In this document: piece by piece, positions 61,170-64,000 of the stretch | How positions within the stretch are numbered: the stretch's first letter is position 1 | How the letters are laid out: the number at the start of each line of letters is the position of its first letter | Source of the DNA: AP-15 sp963790875 | GTDB lineage: Bacteria; Pseudomonadota; Alphaproteobacteria; ATCC43930; CGMCC-115725 | Direction of reading: 5' to 3' | Length of the DNA stretch: 64,000 nucleotides | Assembly: GCA_963790875.1 (NCBI GenBank) | Contig: CAWBQT010000003.1 | Location: 806,001 to 870,000 of the forward strand | Made by a program: the position numbers and the translations under genes | The notes under the pieces: model-generated | Seen by the model: only the letters and a program-made list of their open reading frames with translations | The model's database searches: none | Told to the model about the DNA's origin: nothing

Positions 61170-62096
61170 CTATTGGGCGCCGAGCACGGTCCCGGTCGGG
61201 ATGCCGGCTTCGCTTGCGGCGATCTTGGCGCCGTCGTCGAGCCGCACGCGTGACACCTCGACAAAGCCGCCCTGCGCCAGGATGCGCATGCCGGCCTCGC
61301 CGAGCGAGACGATTTCGCCGAGCTTCTTGCCGCGCACCGCACCGAAGGTCGGCGCGCGGATCTTTTTCGCATCGAACAGGTAAAGCTTGCGCTCGCCGAA
61401 CATCGTCCAGGCGCCCGGTGCCGGATTGCAGCCGCGGATCAGGTCGTAGATGAAATCCACATGGGTCGCCCAATTGATCCGCAACTCGGCGTCGCGCACC
61501 CAACCTTCATAAGTCGCGCGACTTTCATCCTGGGTGGTTTCGGTCGCCCTGCCGCGAACGACGAGATCGGCCGCCTCGACCAGCGCTTCGACCCCGAGCG
61601 GAAAGATCTTGTCGAAATAGAGCGACCCGGCGGTGTCGTCGGGACCGATCGGCGCGCGCTTCTGCAGGATGACCGGCCCTTCGTCGAGACCCGGGGTCGG
61701 GCGGAAGATCGAAAGCCCAGTCTCGACGCGGCCGCGGATGATCGCCCAGGGGATCGAGGACGGGCCGCGGTGCAGCGGCAATAGCGATGGGTGGAACTGG
61801 ATCATGCCGTGCTTCGGGATGGCGCAGAATTCGGGCGGGGCGAACAGCAGCACATAGGCCATCACGCCAATATCGGCCGCGAGGTCGGCGAGCGCCTTCT
61901 GCGCCTCGGGGTCGGAATATTTCGCAAAGCGGTGGACCGGGAGCCCGCGCTCCTGCGCCGCAACGACGAGCGGGTCGGGCCGCGCGCCCGGCCGCTCGGG
62001 CGCCGCGAACACCCCGGCGACCGTGTCGCCGCGCGCGATGAAGGCGTCGAGCACGGACTTGCCGAAGGCCTGCTGACCGACGATGACGATGCGCAT
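61170..62096 (-). CDS. Methionyl-tRNA formyltransferase-like protein
   Basis: 308 aa. It has an N-terminal Rossmann-like formyl-transfer domain (MRIVIVGQQAFGKSVLDAFI) with the catalytic region FHPSLLPLHRGPSSIPWAII and the Asp in PTPGLDEGPVILQK, and a C-terminal FMT-C type domain (ELRINWATHVDFIYDLIRGC, NPAPGAWTMFGERKLYLFDA). The sequence around HRGPSSI and SLYFDKIFPLGVEALVEAAD is closer to the formyltransferase/hydrolase domain of 10-formyltetrahydrofolate dehydrogenase and sugar formyltransferases than to true Fmt. The formyl acceptor is unknown. Confidence 0.85.
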   Translation of the reverse strand: MRIVIVGQQAFGKSVLDAFIARGDTVAGVFAAPERPGARPDPLVVAAQERGLPVHRFAKYSDPEAQKALADLAADIGVMAYVLLFAPPEFCAIPKHGMIQFHPSLLPLHRGPSSIPWAIIRGRVETGLSIFRPTPGLDEGPVILQKRAPIGPDDTAGSLYFDKIFPLGVEALVEAADLVVRGRATETTQDESRATYEGWVRDAELRINWATHVDFIYDLIRGCNPAPGAWTMFGERKLYLFDAKKIRAPTFGAVRGKKLGEIVSLGEAGMRILAQGGFVEVSRVRLDDGAKIAASEAGIPTGTVLGAQ

Positions 62097-62147
62097 ATCG
62101 TTCCCTCCGATTGCGGTTCTGCGATGGCCGGGCGCCGCTGCAGATTT

Positions 62148-64000
62148 TCACGCCGGACCGGCCGCCGGCAAGCCCGTCGCCGCGGCGATCTCGAGCGGCG
62201 CTCGGCGTTGTCTCGGCAGCAGCAGGGTCACCGTCGTACCTCGGCCCGGTTTGCTGCGGATCGTCGCGGTGCCGCCGGATTGGCGGGCGAAGCCGTAGAC
62301 CATGCTGAGCCCGAGACCGGTGCCTTTGCCCGGGCCTTTTGTCGTGAACAACGGTTCGAAGGCACGGGCCGAGACTTCGGCGGTCATCCCGATCCCGGTA
62401 TCGGCAATCTCGACGCCGACGAACGCGTGCGTCTGCGGCGCATTGCCCGACGACGTCGCGGTGCCGGTGTTGTTCGGCGACGTCTTATTGAAGGTGCGCA
62501 AGCGCAGCACACCGCCGTCCGGCATCGCATCGCGGGCGTTGATCGCGAGGTTGATAACGGCAAGCTCCAACTGCGTCGCGTCGGCCTCCACCGGCCACAG
62601 ATCGGTCGCAAAATCGGTTTCGATCGCGATCTTTCGGCCCACCGTTTGTGCCAGCAGCTCGGCCATGCGGCCGAGCTGCTGGTTGAGATCGAGGCGCGCG
62701 ATCGAGAGCGGCTGCCGGCGGGCGAAGGCCAGCAACTGGCGGGTGAGCTTTTCGCCGCGCTCGACCGCGCGCAGCGCCAGGTCGACTTTCGCCTGCAGCG
62801 CGTCGTCGCTCTGCCGGTCGTTCAGCAATTCGAGACAGCCTTGCAGCACGGTCAAGAGGTTGTTGAAATCGTGCGCGACACCGCCGGTCAGTTGACCCAA
62901 CGCCTCCATCTTTTGCGCCTGGTGCAGTTCGGCCTCGGCCTGCTCCCGCCGGTCCATCTCGCGCCGCAGCCGTTCGGCCGTGGCGCGCCAGCGCCAGCCG
63001 GTGAGCTTGTGCCGCTGCAGCTGGCGAACGGCGAACCAGGTCATGCAGAACAGCGCCAGCGCCGCCGGCGCCGCGAACAGCAGATAATCGATGAGATTGG
63101 CGCGCCACGAAGCCAGCACTCCGTCGGCCGGGATGCCGAACACGACGTAGAGCGGATAGCCTTTGATCTGCTGATAGCCGTAAATACGCTCGATCCGATC
63201 GGGTTCTGCCGCGGCTCGAAAGACGCCGCGCAAGGGCTGTGCCGCGATCGATCGCATGAACCGGCTGTCGCGCGAGAACAACAGCGGCGGCGGCGACGCC
63301 CGATAGCGCGCCAGCACTGTCCCGTCGCTGCGGATCAGCATGGCGGAGTAGCCGTTCTCGCGCGAGATGGTGCCGTAGAAGTCGCTGAAATAGCCGGGTT
63401 TCGCCGAGACGCGTATGATCCCGTCGAAACGGCCGTCGGCAGTCGATCGACGGCGCGCAACGCTGAATTCACTGTTGCCCGAGTGCCGGCCGATATGAGC
63501 GCGGCCAATGAAGACACCGATGTCGCCGCGCTGCTCCGCGATGAAATAATCGCGATCGGAGACATCGGTCGGCGGCCGGAGCACGTGTCCGCCGGCGCGG
63601 TTCTGTCCGGTGCGATCGGTGAGCCAGACCGCATCGACCTCGGGCAGCTTCTCGATATCCGAGAGCAGGCGATGCAACTCCGGATCGCTCTCGATCCGCT
63701 GCCAGTCGAACCCGCGGATCCGGTCGTCGACCCAATCGAGCGCCGAGGTATAGGTGCGAAAGGCATCGCGGGCCTGCTGGTGCATCGCATTCGCCTCGAT
63801 CACCACCCGTTCTTCGGCTTGCTCCTGGACGAGGCGATAATTCTGCCAGGCGGCGGCCGCGAGGAGCAGCAGCGGCACGGCGAAGGACGCGGCGAGCAAC
63901 ACCCATAAAGGCCACGCCAGCCGCCGCGGCGGCAGCGGCTCGATTGCTTGCCCGCCGGCTGCCCGCCGGTGCCACAGGCGCTTTGCCGGCGCAGCCAGCG
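62148..64000 (-). CDS. Membrane sensor histidine kinase (5' end at window edge)
   Basis: At least 617 aa, with the frame open to the window edge. The N-terminus has a membrane segment (WVLLAASFAVPLLLLAAAAW), a periplasmic sensing part (dCache-like, with DVSDRDYFIAEQRGDIGVFI and PLYVVFGIPADGVLASWRAN) and a second membrane segment (YLLFAAPAALALFCMTWFAV). The kinase core has the H-box MEALGQLTGGVAHDFNNLLT, N-box NLAINARDAMP, G1 EIADTGIGM, F-box FEPLFTTKGPGKGTGLGLSM and G2 SGGTATIRSKPGRGTTVTLL. It lacks a receiver domain. The cognate regulator is not in the window. A TTG/GTG at 63902-63905 is the nearest internal start, but the true start may lie outside. Confidence 0.9.
   Translation of the reverse strand, partial: LAAPAKRLWHRRAAGGQAIEPLPPRRLAWPLWVLLAASFAVPLLLLAAAAWQNYRLVQEQAEERVVIEANAMHQQARDAFRTYTSALDWVDDRIRGFDWQRIESDPELHRLLSDIEKLPEVDAVWLTDRTGQNRAGGHVLRPPTDVSDRDYFIAEQRGDIGVFIGRAHIGRHSGNSEFSVARRRSTADGRFDGIIRVSAKPGYFSDFYGTISRENGYSAMLIRSDGTVLARYRASPPPLLFSRDSRFMRSIAAQPLRGVFRAAAEPDRIERIYGYQQIKGYPLYVVFGIPADGVLASWRANLIDYLLFAAPAALALFCMTWFAVRQLQRHKLTGWRWRATAERLRREMDRREQAEAELHQAQKMEALGQLTGGVAHDFNNLLTVLQGCLELLNDRQSDDALQAKVDLALRAVERGEKLTRQLLAFARRQPLSIARLDLNQQLGRMAELLAQTVGRKIAIETDFATDLWPVEADATQLELAVINLAINARDAMPDGGVLRLRTFNKTSPNNTGTATSSGNAPQTHAFVGVEIADTGIGMTAEVSARAFEPLFTTKGPGKGTGLGLSMVYGFARQSGGTATIRSKPGRGTTVTLLLPRQRRAPLEIAAATGLPAAGPA

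Noticed and set aside
61791..63908. 705-codon plus-strand frame opposite the histidine kinase and formyltransferase
   Set aside because: Antisense of two recognised genes. Its composition is typical of a GC-driven shadow frame.
1..64000. CRISPR array
   Set aside because: No regularly spaced short repeats with unique spacers were found. The repeats seen are pairs (28/40 kb, 51.5 kb) or coding tandem repeats.

Overview
This is a GC-rich bacterial chromosome segment. Gene content points to an alphaproteobacterium: paired liv and dpp operons, a DUF6481 protein, small rhizobial-type conserved proteins, a P4-type integrase at tRNA-Ser, and resolvase and PIN remnants of types common in Hyphomicrobiales and Rhodospirillales. 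The order cannot be fixed from the sequence alone.

Layout. 1-3.6 kb: the 3' part of an AMP-binding acyl-CoA synthetase, then a DevA-like ABC ATPase and an exported protein of unknown role, both on the minus strand and sharing a C-terminal tail. 3.6-12.1 kb: a graveyard of mobile and accessory fragments (integrase, PIN toxins, resolvases, adenylate-cyclase/TPR gene, transposase, GNAT) around one intact DctA-type symporter and several intact small proteins. 12.4-18.1 kb: a complete branched-chain amino-acid type ABC operon (livK-H-M-G-F) with a one-base frameshift near the end of livH. It lies between two complementary halves of a broken resolvase. 19.0-24.5 kb: a complete dipeptide/oligopeptide type ABC operon (SBP, B, C, D, F). 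24.8-28.2 kb: a broken M28-like peptidase gene, an aldo/keto reductase and an SDR.

28.3-40.8 kb: a broken secreted-protein gene, an IS3-family element and an unrecognised 536-aa protein. These are followed by chromosomal genes: an ACMSD-like amidohydrolase, RluB-type pseudouridine synthase, RsmD, an aldo/keto reductase, an AlkA-like glycosylase, a deazaflavin-dependent-type oxidoreductase, an LLM flavin oxidoreductase and small proteins. A duplicated ~250-bp block with a perfect 51-bp core flanks this stretch. The right copy is preceded by a deleted remnant of the same M28...SDR region.

41.0-41.6 kb: a VapBC module with its operator. 41.63-56.84 kb: an integrated element at tRNA-Ser(GGA), bounded by a 14-bp direct repeat of the tRNA 3' end. 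It carries integrase, AlpA-like regulator, an ATGA-coupled replication operon (primase and RepA-type helicase, both frameshifted), a TSCPD-like protein, a virion-type protein coupled to an O-antigen-ligase-like membrane protein, and many small unknown proteins. No terminase, portal or capsid gene is recognisable, so it looks like a defective prophage or phage satellite.

57.0-64.0 kb: an ArsR regulator with a double-AHSA1 protein, a two-subunit molybdenum hydroxylase (large subunit frameshifted), a formyltransferase and a sensor histidine kinase cut by the window edge.

Single-base frameshifts occur in otherwise healthy genes (livH, molybdenum hydroxylase, replication genes). Some may be sequencing errors, others real decay.
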